A DNA stretch of 64,000 nucleotides from Paraburkholderia sediminicola (GTDB lineage: Bacteria; Pseudomonadota; Gammaproteobacteria; Burkholderiales; Burkholderiaceae), in assembly GCF_902859805.1 (NCBI RefSeq), contig NZ_CADIKC010000001.1:1798001-1862000 (forward strand). The letters are read 5' to 3'. A model generated the notes under the pieces. It was not told the origin of the DNA and searched no databases. It saw only the letters and a list, made by a program, of their open reading frames with translations. A program made the translations under genes and the position numbers. Below, piece by piece: positions 45,632 through 53,516 of the stretch. How positions within the stretch are numbered: the stretch's first letter is position 1; every line of letters begins with the position of its first letter.

Positions 45632-45657
45632 GTTATTTCTGTTTATACAGAAATAAC
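45632..45657. promoter_or_regulatory. GbsR/MarR operator 3, upstream of leader/SDR operon
   Basis: GTTATTTCT, 8 bases, AGAAATAAC, identical half-sites to operator 2; the centre GTTTATAC extends the symmetry to 11-base arms. It is 19 bases before a 19-codon leader frame and 75 before the SDR gene. Confidence 0.75.
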
Positions 45658-45676
45658 AGTAACTAAGGGAATTGAA

Positions 45677-45736
45677 ATGAGACTGTGTTCAGCGAGTGTG
45701 CCCTGTGCTGCATCTGTCGTGGAGTCCACGGTATGA
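45677..45736 (+). CDS. Possible leader peptide upstream of SDR gene
   Basis: 19 codons from ATG with AAGGGA 6 bases upstream, a better ribosome-binding site than the one of the SDR gene. Its TGA overlaps the SDR ATG (ATGA), giving translational coupling. Too short for the usual reading-frame threshold. It may be a real coupling leader or a decayed start of an earlier form of the SDR gene. Confidence 0.45.
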   Translation: MRLCSASVPCAASVVESTV

Positions 45737-46989
45737 ACATCCTGGTCTGCGGTGCGGAAGGTTTCATCGGCCGGGCGCTGTGCGACGCACTCGCACGGGA
45801 AGGGCACCGGGTGTGCAGAGGCGTGAGACACGCCACGCGCGAAGATGAAGTCGGAATCGACTACACAAGCGATGTTGCGCCGACCGATTGGCTGTCGAGA
45901 TTGCACGCTATCGATGTCGTGATCAACGCGGTCGGCATCCTGATCGAGCGGGGCGATCAGACGTTCGACCTGATCCACCGCCGTGCGCCGATCGCGCTGT
46001 TCGAGGCGGCGTCTCGTGCGGGCGTTCGGCGCATCGTTCAGGTATCTGCGCTCGGCGCGCAGACCGGCGATACGGACTACTTCGCCAGCAAGCGGGCCGC
46101 CGACGAATATCTGCAATCCTTGCCCGTCACCCACTACATCCTCCGGCCCGCTCTGGTCTATGGGACGACAGGTTCTTCGTCACGTTTCTTTCGTGCCATA
46201 GCGAGCCTGCCGGTTCATCCGTTGCCTGCCGGCGGTCATCAACTGGTGCGGCCGATTCACATCGATGAACTCGCCGAAATCGTCGCGCGACTCGTGAAGA
46301 CCGACACCGCCGATCAGCCGGTTCTTGATCTGGTAGGCGGCACGCAACTCGAGTATGGGCAAATGCTGGCGGCCTATCGCGCATCTATGGCGCTGCCTCC
46401 TGCATGGCGCGTTGGCATTCCGGCTTTCCTGGTCGATGCAGGCGCAGCGCTATTCGACCGCGTCCCCAATTCAATGCTGACACGTGACACCTGGCGAATG
46501 CTCCAGATGGGAAGCACCGGGAACGTCGCGTCGACAACGAAGCTGTTGGGGCGTCCGCCAGCAGGTCTCGAATCGTTTGTCGCGCCAGTCGACGCGATTC
46601 CGTTACGTCATGCCGCGCTGGCAGTATGGCGACCCGCCTTGCTGCGTGCCGCACTGGCGATCATGTGGATCTGGACGGCGGTCTGCAGCGCCTTTATCTA
46701 TCCGCAGGCGGCGAGTCTGGCACTGCTCGCGCGCGTGCATCTGCAGGGCGGCGCGGCGCTTGCCGTCCTCTATCTGGCGGCGGCTTTGGATTTCGCCTTT
46801 GGCATTGCCACACTCGTTCGTCCGGGACGGCGTCTCTGGGCGATGCAGATAGGGCTCGTCACTGCGTATTCGATCGTAATAGCTGTGGCGTTGCCCGAAT
46901 TCCTGTGGCATCCGTTCGGTCCGATCCTGAAGAACGTGCCGATCCTGGCTTTGCTGCTCGTTCTCTTTAGTGAAGAAACACGGTCATGA
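45733..46989 (+). CDS. SDR/NAD(P)-epimerase fused to membrane domain
   Basis: 418 residues from the ATG at 45733. The N-terminal 290 residues form an extended SDR domain: NILVCGAEGFIGRALCDAL (a GAxGFIG nucleotide motif), VNAVGILIERGD-like strand, and RIVQVSALGAQTGDTDYFASKRAAD. The last 120 residues hold four hydrophobic helices (DoxX-like), starting near LRAALAIMWIWTAVCSAFI. Such fusions recur in proteobacteria, often next to DUF2269 genes. Substrate unknown. Overlaps the DUF2269 gene by 4 bases. Confidence 0.85.
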   Translation: MNILVCGAEGFIGRALCDALAREGHRVCRGVRHATREDEVGIDYTSDVAPTDWLSRLHAIDVVINAVGILIERGDQTFDLIHRRAPIALFEAASRAGVRRIVQVSALGAQTGDTDYFASKRAADEYLQSLPVTHYILRPALVYGTTGSSSRFFRAIASLPVHPLPAGGHQLVRPIHIDELAEIVARLVKTDTADQPVLDLVGGTQLEYGQMLAAYRASMALPPAWRVGIPAFLVDAGAALFDRVPNSMLTRDTWRMLQMGSTGNVASTTKLLGRPPAGLESFVAPVDAIPLRHAALAVWRPALLRAALAIMWIWTAVCSAFIYPQAASLALLARVHLQGGAALAVLYLAAALDFAFGIATLVRPGRRLWAMQIGLVTAYSIVIAVALPEFLWHPFGPILKNVPILALLLVLFSEETRS

Positions 46990-47459
46990 ATCTCTATCTC
47001 GCGATCAAGACTCTGCACATCATTTCGTCGATGCTGCTGGTGGGAACCGGATTTGGCACGGCGTTCTATCTCTACTTTGCAAACCGCACGCGTTGCGTAC
47101 CCGCGATTGCAACCGTTTCGCAACTGGTGGTGCGGGCCGATCTCTGGTTCACTACGCCAGCCGTCATTTTTCAACCGCTGTCCGGTTTGTGGCTCGCGCA
47201 CGCCGCAGGCTGGTCGTGGAGTACGCCGTGGATTGTCGCGGCGATCGGGCTCTATCTGGTTGCGGGCGCATGTTGGTTGCCGGTCGTCTGGCTCCAGTTG
47301 GGCATGGCGAGAATGGCCGCGACCGCGAATGCAAGTGGCATGGCTGCACTACCGCCGCAGTATTGGCGATATGCCATGCACTGGGAATGGTTGGGGTATC
47401 CGGCATTCGCGGCGATGCTGGCAGTGTATTACCTGATGGTGTTCAAGCCGGCTCTGTAG
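46986..47459 (+). CDS. DUF2269 integral membrane protein
   Basis: 157 residues with four hydrophobic helices, opening MNLYLAIKTLHIISSMLLVGTGFGTAF and continuing with RADLWFTTPAVIFQPLSGLWLA. The ATG overlaps the SDR stop codon (ATGA), so the two are coupled. Conserved His11 in KTLHIISS is suggestive of heme or quinone-type ligand, but this is not established. Confidence 0.85.
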   Translation: MNLYLAIKTLHIISSMLLVGTGFGTAFYLYFANRTRCVPAIATVSQLVVRADLWFTTPAVIFQPLSGLWLAHAAGWSWSTPWIVAAIGLYLVAGACWLPVVWLQLGMARMAATANASGMAALPPQYWRYAMHWEWLGYPAFAAMLAVYYLMVFKPAL

Positions 47460-47527
47460 CTGATCTTAGATGCACTTCTGTTTGCGGCTGGTCTGTCTCT
47501 CCTCTTGCTGGACGGCCGCAAGTCGCA

Positions 47528-48565
47528 TTACTTCGCGATACGACGCTGTTGTTTTTCCAGGTCCAACCTGACTATGCGTGCCGCTGACGCCAGGTAAAGC
47601 GGCGATGGATTGCGACGCTCTTCGCAAAGACACGTGTACGTCAGCTTGATCACGTGATCGTCGTTTGACGCCAAGGCCATCCGGCACACGTCGTCCCAGT
47701 CAACGACGGCGTCAGGCGAATCTGTTTCAACCTTCGCGGGACTGCGGACCGTTGCATACGCCGCGCACAGCGCAATCCACAAGCCGGGCAGCAATTGTTC
47801 CGCCAACGCGTCAGGCAACTCTGCCAGGAGGATCCGAGCCGCGTGCGTCGCCGTAACCGTGTGAAGCACCGTGAAGTCTGGCGAGCGCCAGTAGGCACTA
47901 ATCGTCGCCCGCGCCAGATCGTCGAGTAAGGACACAGTGGCCGGAGGCGCAAGGACGGCCTGCCTGAATCGCACATCGCTTGCAACGGCGCGCAAGCGTG
48001 AGGTGATTGAGTTGCCCTGTACGACACTGTCGTCTATTGCACGCACGACCTTGTCAAACCCGGCTTCGACATTGTCTGCCGTGCGGGCCTTGTCGAAACG
48101 GGCTTCGATCGGCAGATGCGACGAGATTAACGCGGCCAGGCCGGAGGCGATCTCGCCGGCATGCGCCGCCTCGATGCCGTATGCCAAGCGGATAAGCGCG
48201 TGAAAGGCCTGCGTTGCTGGTGCGAACGGCACCTCTTTCAGCACTGCCGCGATGACCGGGACGGCGCCCGCTTCGGCGATCCAGTCCAGAAAACACAGGC
48301 GCAACGCGCCGAACGCGGCGGCATTGCCGAGTTGCCGCGACCATTCGTGACGGCTGACGATTGTGTCGACAGGCGGCGCGCTCAATGCATATTCGCGCTC
48401 CCACATATCGAAGAATTCCTGCAGTCGAGCGGGCGATGCTCCCATCCCGGCCAACGCGACAAGCGCCATCGGACAATGGTTGGTCGTGCCTCTGGCCATC
48501 AGGTCGAAGCGAGCGTTTGCATCCAGGAGCTCGTTCAATTTGAGCTTAACGGGGTCCTTGCGCAT
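47528..48565 (-). CDS. Questin oxidase-like protein (DUF4243)
   Basis: 345 residues matching the questin oxidase/AflY-like family: NHCPMALVALAGMGASPARLQEFFDMWE near residue 28 in pieces, and HALIRLAYGIEAAHAGEIASGLA near 122. Fungal members cleave anthraquinones by a Baeyer-Villiger-type reaction; bacterial ones are uncharacterised. It is divergent from soxR, and its promoter carries a SoxR box between -35 and -10 elements with a 19-base spacer. A short leader with AGAGACGG precedes the start. Confidence 0.82.
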   Translation of the reverse strand: MRKDPVKLKLNELLDANARFDLMARGTTNHCPMALVALAGMGASPARLQEFFDMWEREYALSAPPVDTIVSRHEWSRQLGNAAAFGALRLCFLDWIAEAGAVPVIAAVLKEVPFAPATQAFHALIRLAYGIEAAHAGEIASGLAALISSHLPIEARFDKARTADNVEAGFDKVVRAIDDSVVQGNSITSRLRAVASDVRFRQAVLAPPATVSLLDDLARATISAYWRSPDFTVLHTVTATHAARILLAELPDALAEQLLPGLWIALCAAYATVRSPAKVETDSPDAVVDWDDVCRMALASNDDHVIKLTYTCLCEERRNPSPLYLASAARIVRLDLEKQQRRIAK

Positions 48566-48596
48566 AGTGCCGTCTCTCGATCAAAGGAACGAATCC

Positions 48597-48627
48597 ATTG
48601 TGAAAGTTCAAGTAGACTTGAAGTCAA
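48597..48627 (-). promoter_or_regulatory. SoxR-type promoter of the questin oxidase-like gene
   Basis: On the minus strand, -35 TTGACT (48622-48627) and -10 CACAAT (48597-48602) are 19 bases apart, the overlong spacer typical of MerR-family targets. Centred in the spacer is TTCAAGTAGACTTGAA (48607-48622), closely matching the SoxR box CTCAAGTTAACTTGAG. It is 32 bases from the gene start. Confidence 0.85.
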
Positions 48628-48648
48628 GAGAGAATTCGTGGAAACGTG

Positions 48649-49137
48649 ATGAACGAGACGACGATTACAATTGGTGAACTGGCCAGGCGCTCGGGCGTCG
48701 CGGCGAGTGCGATTCGTTTTTATGAGGAACAGGGGCTGATCAACAGTACCCGAACAGAAGGTGGTCATCGGCAGTATCGAAGGGAAGTCCTTCGCCGCGT
48801 CGGGTTTATCCGCGCCGCGCAGGCTGTCGGCCTGAACCTTTCGGAGATTCGTTCTGCCCTTGAGACGTTGCCCGGGCAACGCACGCCGACCAGGCAGGAT
48901 TGGCAACGTCTCTCGCGCGCCTGGCAGCCTTTGCTGCAGGAGCGTATAGACGGTCTTATTGCATTGCGCGATCAGCTCGCGTCCTGTGTCGGCTGCGGAT
49001 GCCTTTCGCTGAAGTCCTGTTCTCTCTACAATCCCGGCGATGTTGCCCGGCGACGGGGAAGCGGTGCGCGATATCTGCTGGGCGACACCTCGCGCGCGGT
49101 GTTGGCGGACGATATCGCGGATAAGCAGAAGACGTGA
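48649..49137 (+). CDS. soxR: Redox-sensitive regulator SoxR
   Basis: 162 residues from the ATG at 48649 (a GTG just before is possible). MerR winged helix: TIGELARRSGVAASAIRFYEEQGLI, RTEGGHRQYRREVLRRV, then a dimer helix and a Cys cluster CVGCGCLSLKSC in the C-x2-C-x-C-x5-C layout of the SoxR [2Fe-2S] site. Redox-active compounds oxidise the cluster and turn on target promoters. The box upstream sits in the promoter of the divergent questin-oxidase-like gene. Confidence 0.95.
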   Translation: MNETTITIGELARRSGVAASAIRFYEEQGLINSTRTEGGHRQYRREVLRRVGFIRAAQAVGLNLSEIRSALETLPGQRTPTRQDWQRLSRAWQPLLQERIDGLIALRDQLASCVGCGCLSLKSCSLYNPGDVARRRGSGARYLLGDTSRAVLADDIADKQKT

Positions 49138-49217
49138 TGCGGCGAAGTGATAACTCGCCAATGAAGCGCTTACGCTTGCCTCCTTTGTCGCAGACGTCGC
49201 TGAACCTGAAAGGAAGC

Positions 49218-49649
49218 ATGAAACGACTATTCCTCGCTGCGCTCGCAGCCACCTCTTTCGCGACTTGTGTTCATGCGCAAAGCAACGAATCCGGACCGCT
49301 CGTCACGCCCGCGGGCAAGCTGCAGTTCGAACGCGGCGACCGCGATTTCGTGGGGACGCTCGACAACGAAGTTTTCGATCGTTTCGGTGCGAACACACTT
49401 GCGCACTTCGACGACATCGACAACGCAAATGACACCGTCACGCGCATGCTCGTGCAAACGGATTCCGGCCCGGTGCTGTACGACTTTCGCCACCGTCCGC
49501 CACTTGTGCAACGCCTGGGTGAGCGCATGACGGTCAAGCGCGTGTTCTGGCAAAGCGATGAAGTCGTGATGCAAAGCGCGCAAGGCTGGTTCCGGTTCAA
49601 ACGCGGCGTGCTGACGAAGCTGCAGTCGTCTACGACGACGTACCATTGA
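49218..49649 (+). CDS. Small secreted hypothetical protein
   Basis: 143 residues from the ATG at 49218, with AAAGGAAG upstream. Signal peptide KRLFLAALAATSFATCVHAQS. The mature part (LQFERGDRDFVGTLDNEVFD, then TMTVKRVFW-like strands and QSAQGWFRFKRGVL) is unassigned; no Cys remains in it. Probably periplasmic. Confidence 0.7.
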   Translation: MKRLFLAALAATSFATCVHAQSNESGPLVTPAGKLQFERGDRDFVGTLDNEVFDRFGANTLAHFDDIDNANDTVTRMLVQTDSGPVLYDFRHRPPLVQRLGERMTVKRVFWQSDEVVMQSAQGWFRFKRGVLTKLQSSTTTYH

Positions 49650-49855
49650 TTACGCGCGCACTTCGAACATTCGAACGGAAGCCCGCCAGCGACGATATAC
49701 ATCGCCTTGCTCGCGCCTGAACTACTGAACGACTTCCGAACGCGCCTCAGTACTACGTGAATTCGGAGGTCGATTTCGGCTGGTCATTACGTCGAGAACA
49801 TCGAAATGCGATGGTACGATTAATCGCCTTCATCTCTGCGTCTCGTCCAGAATCC

Positions 49856-50158
49856 ATGCGCAACCTCGCCTATCTGCTTCTCTCGATCACGCTCGCTTCG
49901 CCGCTCCCGGCCCAGGCGTTCGGCATGAACAATCCAGACTACGATCAATGCATCTTGCAATCGCTGAGGAACAGCCAGAGCAGCGTGGCGGCAGACGCGA
50001 TCAGACGCTCGTGCGACGCGCTTTACAGAAACGGCGAGTTGCTCTTACCTCGCGAAAAATCGTATCACGTGTGTGTCCTGCAGAATTTGCAGAACGTGAG
50101 GGACGAATTCGCGGTTCAACAGATTCTGAGAGCATGCCAACGCCAGAATCAGATGTGA
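49856..50158 (+). CDS. Small secreted protein with duplicated Cys motif
   Basis: 100 residues from the ATG at 49856; ATGs at 49757 and 49811 are less likely. Signal peptide (YLLLSITLASPLPAQAFG). The mature part is a tandem duplication: DQCILQSLRNSQ... and HVCVLQNLQNVRD..., each with two Cys spaced exactly C-x20-C, so two disulfides forming helical hairpins are likely. Function unknown. Confidence 0.7.
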   Translation: MRNLAYLLLSITLASPLPAQAFGMNNPDYDQCILQSLRNSQSSVAADAIRRSCDALYRNGELLLPREKSYHVCVLQNLQNVRDEFAVQQILRACQRQNQM

Positions 50159-50184
50159 ACTATTTCGGGTTGCTGATGCTGTTG

Positions 50185-50796
50185 CTACCCAACATTGTCC
50201 GCGACCGAGATCAGCGCAAGCGCCGCCGGCACGAGCGGTTGCGCGGCCTCCTTGTTCGCCAACTGCCCGTAGACGTAGGCACCGTCGATAAGAAGTGCGA
50301 TCTGGTTAGCCAGATTGTCCGGCCGCGCAACGCCGATTTGCTTCGCTAGCGTACCGAGACGGCGGCGCAACTCGACCTTATGCCTGAGGGCCACCACCCG
50401 CGCGGGATGATCCGGCGCCGGAAACTCCGTTGCCACGTTGAGAAAAGGGCAGCCGCGGTATTTCGGTGCGGCGATGTCGCGAGCGATCCAGTTGAGGTGA
50501 GCCGTGAGTTCATCTTTCGGGGCGTTCCGGTGGCGCGTCGCGGTCTTGTCCCAGTCGGCCCAATAATTCGCATCGTCCCGTTCGAGCACCGCAGCGACAA
50601 GATCGTCCTTGGTCGTGAAGTGCCGATAGAGACTGGTCTTCGCAACCCCTGAGCGTTCGACGACGAGATCGACGCCGACGGCTCGGACACCCTCCTGGTA
50701 AAACAACTCCGCCGCCGTATCGAGTATGCGTTCCCGGACGCTGGTGGAACTGGCGGTTACGGCTTCTTTTGCTGTGGTAGCTGTGCCTCTGCTCAT
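50185..50796 (-). CDS. TetR family regulator
   Basis: 203 residues. Helix-turn-helix near residues 20-65 (AVGVDLVVERSGVAKTSLYRHFTTKDDL), C-terminal TetR_C domain. Divergent from the saccharopine-dehydrogenase-like gene; the gap holds two copies of a palindromic site, so autoregulation and control of that gene are likely. Confidence 0.9.
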   Translation of the reverse strand: MSRGTATTAKEAVTASSTSVRERILDTAAELFYQEGVRAVGVDLVVERSGVAKTSLYRHFTTKDDLVAAVLERDDANYWADWDKTATRHRNAPKDELTAHLNWIARDIAAPKYRGCPFLNVATEFPAPDHPARVVALRHKVELRRRLGTLAKQIGVARPDNLANQIALLIDGAYVYGQLANKEAAQPLVPAALALISVADNVG

Positions 50797-50862
50797 GGCA
50801 AGTCCTCTTGAGAGACGGAAACTTTATGCATGCCGGTTACTGTACAAGGATATCTCTTGACA

Positions 50863-50914
50863 CGCTACAGATCTGTACTCTACTCTCTGTCAAACGCTAC
50901 AGATCTGTAGCGTT
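50863..50914. promoter_or_regulatory. Two TetR operator candidates
   Basis: A perfect 22-base palindrome at 50893-50914 with arms AACGCTACAGA and its complement, plus a shorter copy, CGCTACAGATCTGTA, at 50863-50877. TTGACA at 50857-50862 immediately precedes the first copy and is a likely -35 of the rightward gene. The 16 bases between copies give about 30-base centre-to-centre spacing, three helical turns. Confidence 0.75.
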
Positions 50915-50976
50915 ACTGGTTCACCGATCTGCTATCCCGCCATTCGAAGAAACACCATAACAACTGGAGGTCTGCA

Positions 50977-52011
50977 ATGACGTCGAATCAAACCGTGGCC
51001 GTCTTTGGCGCCTATGGCCATACCGGCCGCTTCGTGGTGTCTGAACTGGTCAGGCGTGGCTGGAGACCCATCATTTCCGGACGCGATGCCAGCAAGCTGA
51101 ACGCCCTCGGCGCCGCTTACCCCGGGCTGGACATTCGGCCCGCGTCGGTAGACGACCCGGATTCTCTCGACCGGGCGCTTGCGGGTGCGGCCGCTGTGAT
51201 CAATTGCGCCGGCCCCTTCGCCAGTACGTCCGCGCCGGTGATCGAAGCCGCGTTGCGCGCACGGATTCCGTATCTGGACGTCGCCGCGGAGTTAGAGGCC
51301 AATCTGGATACGTTCAAGCATTACGCTGAGCGGGCGCGCGAGGCGGGCGTCGTGATCGTGCCGGGGATGGCATTCTTCGGCGGCTTGGGCGATCTTCTTG
51401 CCACGGCGGCAATGGGCGATTGGACGGCAGCGGACGAAATCAGCATCGCCTATGGGCTCAGCAGCTGGAAGCCGACGCTCGGCACAAGGGCGGCGGGTCA
51501 GGTTTCGCGGCAGCGTAGAGAGGGGCGGCGCCTTGTCTTTACGAAAGGGCAGATGGTGTTCCGCACGGACGCAGCGCCGGTTGGCGAATGGCAGTTTCCT
51601 GCACCGCTCGGCACGCAACCGGTCATTGGAGAGTTCACGATGGCGGATACGGTGACGATCGCGCGCCATCTGAAGACACCCGAGATTCGCTCGTATATGA
51701 CGGCGGTGGCGGTTAAAGATCTGCTGGAGCCGGATGCGTCGCCGCCTGTCGCGGTCGACGAAAACGGACGCTCCGCGCAAACCTTCCTGGTCGACGTTGT
51801 CGTGCGGTCGGGAGGCAATGAACGCCGCGTATCGGCAAGCGGTCAGGATATCTACGCAATCAGCGCGCCTCTGGTGGTAGAAGCGGTCAGTCGTGTCGTC
51901 AATGGGCTGGTCCACGGGACAGGCGTCTTCACCGCCGGCGAAGCTTTCGACGCGCGTGATTTTCTCGAGTCGCTGCGTCATCAGGAGCATCTGGCATTGG
52001 AGACGCCGTGA
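50977..52011 (+). CDS. Saccharopine dehydrogenase-like NAD(P)-binding protein
   Basis: 344 residues. N-terminal Rossmann motif VAVFGAYGHTGRFVVSEL, then VINCAGPFASTSAPVIEAAL and IPYLDVAAELEANLD; similar to trans-acting enoyl reductase / saccharopine dehydrogenase-like oxidoreductases. ACTGGAGGTC before the ATG is a good ribosome-binding site. Probable substrate-specific reductase; regulated by the divergent TetR gene. Confidence 0.85.
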   Translation: MTSNQTVAVFGAYGHTGRFVVSELVRRGWRPIISGRDASKLNALGAAYPGLDIRPASVDDPDSLDRALAGAAAVINCAGPFASTSAPVIEAALRARIPYLDVAAELEANLDTFKHYAERAREAGVVIVPGMAFFGGLGDLLATAAMGDWTAADEISIAYGLSSWKPTLGTRAAGQVSRQRREGRRLVFTKGQMVFRTDAAPVGEWQFPAPLGTQPVIGEFTMADTVTIARHLKTPEIRSYMTAVAVKDLLEPDASPPVAVDENGRSAQTFLVDVVVRSGGNERRVSASGQDIYAISAPLVVEAVSRVVNGLVHGTGVFTAGEAFDARDFLESLRHQEHLALETP

Positions 52012-52034
52012 ATAGTGGTCCTGTTTTCAGGCGC

Positions 52035-53516
52035 TCACTGCGACGCGGCCCGACTGTCCGGATGCCGCGGATCATGCAGCTGGTCTACCGACCAGCCGCC
52101 GCCCAGATCGCCAAATAGCGAGGCCGAGTCCAGCAGGCGCGTCTCCTGAACATTCAGCGCGGTCTGCTGAGTGCTCAGTTGTGTGGCCTGCGCGGTCGCC
52201 ACGGTCGTGTAGTCCACCGTACCGGCCTGGTACTCGTTGAAAGCGATCTCGGCGCCACGCGTTGCATCCTGTACAGCGGTATCCAGAACGACCGATTGCT
52301 CGGCGAGGATTCGCAACCCGCTCAAGTCGTCTTCAACGTTCTGGAACGCCGTCAACACTGTGCCCCGGTAGTTGGCGACGGCCGAGTCGTAGGCCGCCTT
52401 CGCCGCGTCGACATCGGCGCTGCGCAGGCCGCCGTCAAAAAGCGTTTCGGTGGCGCTGCCGCCCAGCGACCAGACGTAGTTGGCCACGTTGAACAGACCG
52501 GACAACGGCGACTGCGTGAGACCGGCCAGCCCGGAAAGGGAAATATCCGGGTAGTAAGCCGACACAGCCACGCCGATTGCCGCGTTTTGCGCCGCCATCT
52601 TGCGTTCGGCGGCGGCGATATCGGGCCGGCGTTCGAGCAGCGTCGACGGCACGCCGACGGGCACACCCGGCAGCGTCGGCATCGTGGTGCTGTGCGTAAT
52701 CGAGAGCTCTTCCGGATTCTTGCCCACCAGCACGGCGATTGCGTGTGCGTCTTGAGCGCGCGCCACGCCGAGCGCAATCAGGTTGGACTGCGCCGTCTCG
52801 AGCTGGGTGCGGGCGGAGATCAAGTCGGACGGCGGGATGGTGCCCGCGTGATCCTGGTCGGACACCACGTCCAGAAAGTGCTGGTAGGCCACGACCGTCT
52901 TCTGCAGAAGGTCGATATTGGCGTCGCTGGTGCGCAGCTGGATGATCGCCGTGGCCAGCGCCACCTGCTCGGAGAGCGTCGCATTGGCGAACGTCGCTTC
53001 GCTCGATTGCGCCGTCGCGGCGTTTTCTTCGATCGTGCGCCGCACCTGGCCCCACAGGTCAGGCGCCCAGCTGACATTGCCTTCCAGTGAGGCCGAGTTG
53101 ACCACTCGGGCGGCATTGCCGACCGAGCTGCGCGCCTTGGTGCCCGAACCGGTTACGCCGATGGTCGGAAACAGGCCGGCACGCGCCACCCGCACCTCTG
53201 CCAGCGCTTCCTGATAGTTTGCGTAGTCCGCGCGCACGGTCTGGTTCGACACCGACACCAGCGGTTCGAGCTGGTCCATCAGCGGATCGTTGAAGGCCGT
53301 CCACCAGTCGCCCTTCGGCTTGTCCGCCGCGGGCTCGGCTTGCGTCCAGCCCGGCAACTCGGAGTAGGTGGCGGCCACGTTGACTTGCGGCCGGTGGTAG
53401 TCCGGGCCGACCATGCAGCCGCTGACCAGCAGGGCCAGCGTCGCGACGGCCAGCGGCCGAAGGTGGCCAAAGCGGCCAGGGCGGCCAAAGCGGTTACGGG
53501 AAATCTTCATCGTCAT
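52035..53516 (-). CDS. NodT/OprM-type outer-membrane efflux lipoprotein
   Basis: 493 residues from the ATG at 53514-53516, which overlaps the upstream RND stop by ATGA; another ATG 6 bases on is possible. Lipobox LLVSGC near residue 32. Two OEP repeats, each with a long coiled hairpin (VSVSNQTVRADYANYQEALAEVRVARA near 95; PDIAAAERKMAAQNAAIGVAVSAYYPD near 315). It would form the outer-membrane tunnel for the pump encoded upstream. Confidence 0.9.
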   Translation of the reverse strand: MTMKISRNRFGRPGRFGHLRPLAVATLALLVSGCMVGPDYHRPQVNVAATYSELPGWTQAEPAADKPKGDWWTAFNDPLMDQLEPLVSVSNQTVRADYANYQEALAEVRVARAGLFPTIGVTGSGTKARSSVGNAARVVNSASLEGNVSWAPDLWGQVRRTIEENAATAQSSEATFANATLSEQVALATAIIQLRTSDANIDLLQKTVVAYQHFLDVVSDQDHAGTIPPSDLISARTQLETAQSNLIALGVARAQDAHAIAVLVGKNPEELSITHSTTMPTLPGVPVGVPSTLLERRPDIAAAERKMAAQNAAIGVAVSAYYPDISLSGLAGLTQSPLSGLFNVANYVWSLGGSATETLFDGGLRSADVDAAKAAYDSAVANYRGTVLTAFQNVEDDLSGLRILAEQSVVLDTAVQDATRGAEIAFNEYQAGTVDYTTVATAQATQLSTQQTALNVQETRLLDSASLFGDLGGGWSVDQLHDPRHPDSRAASQ

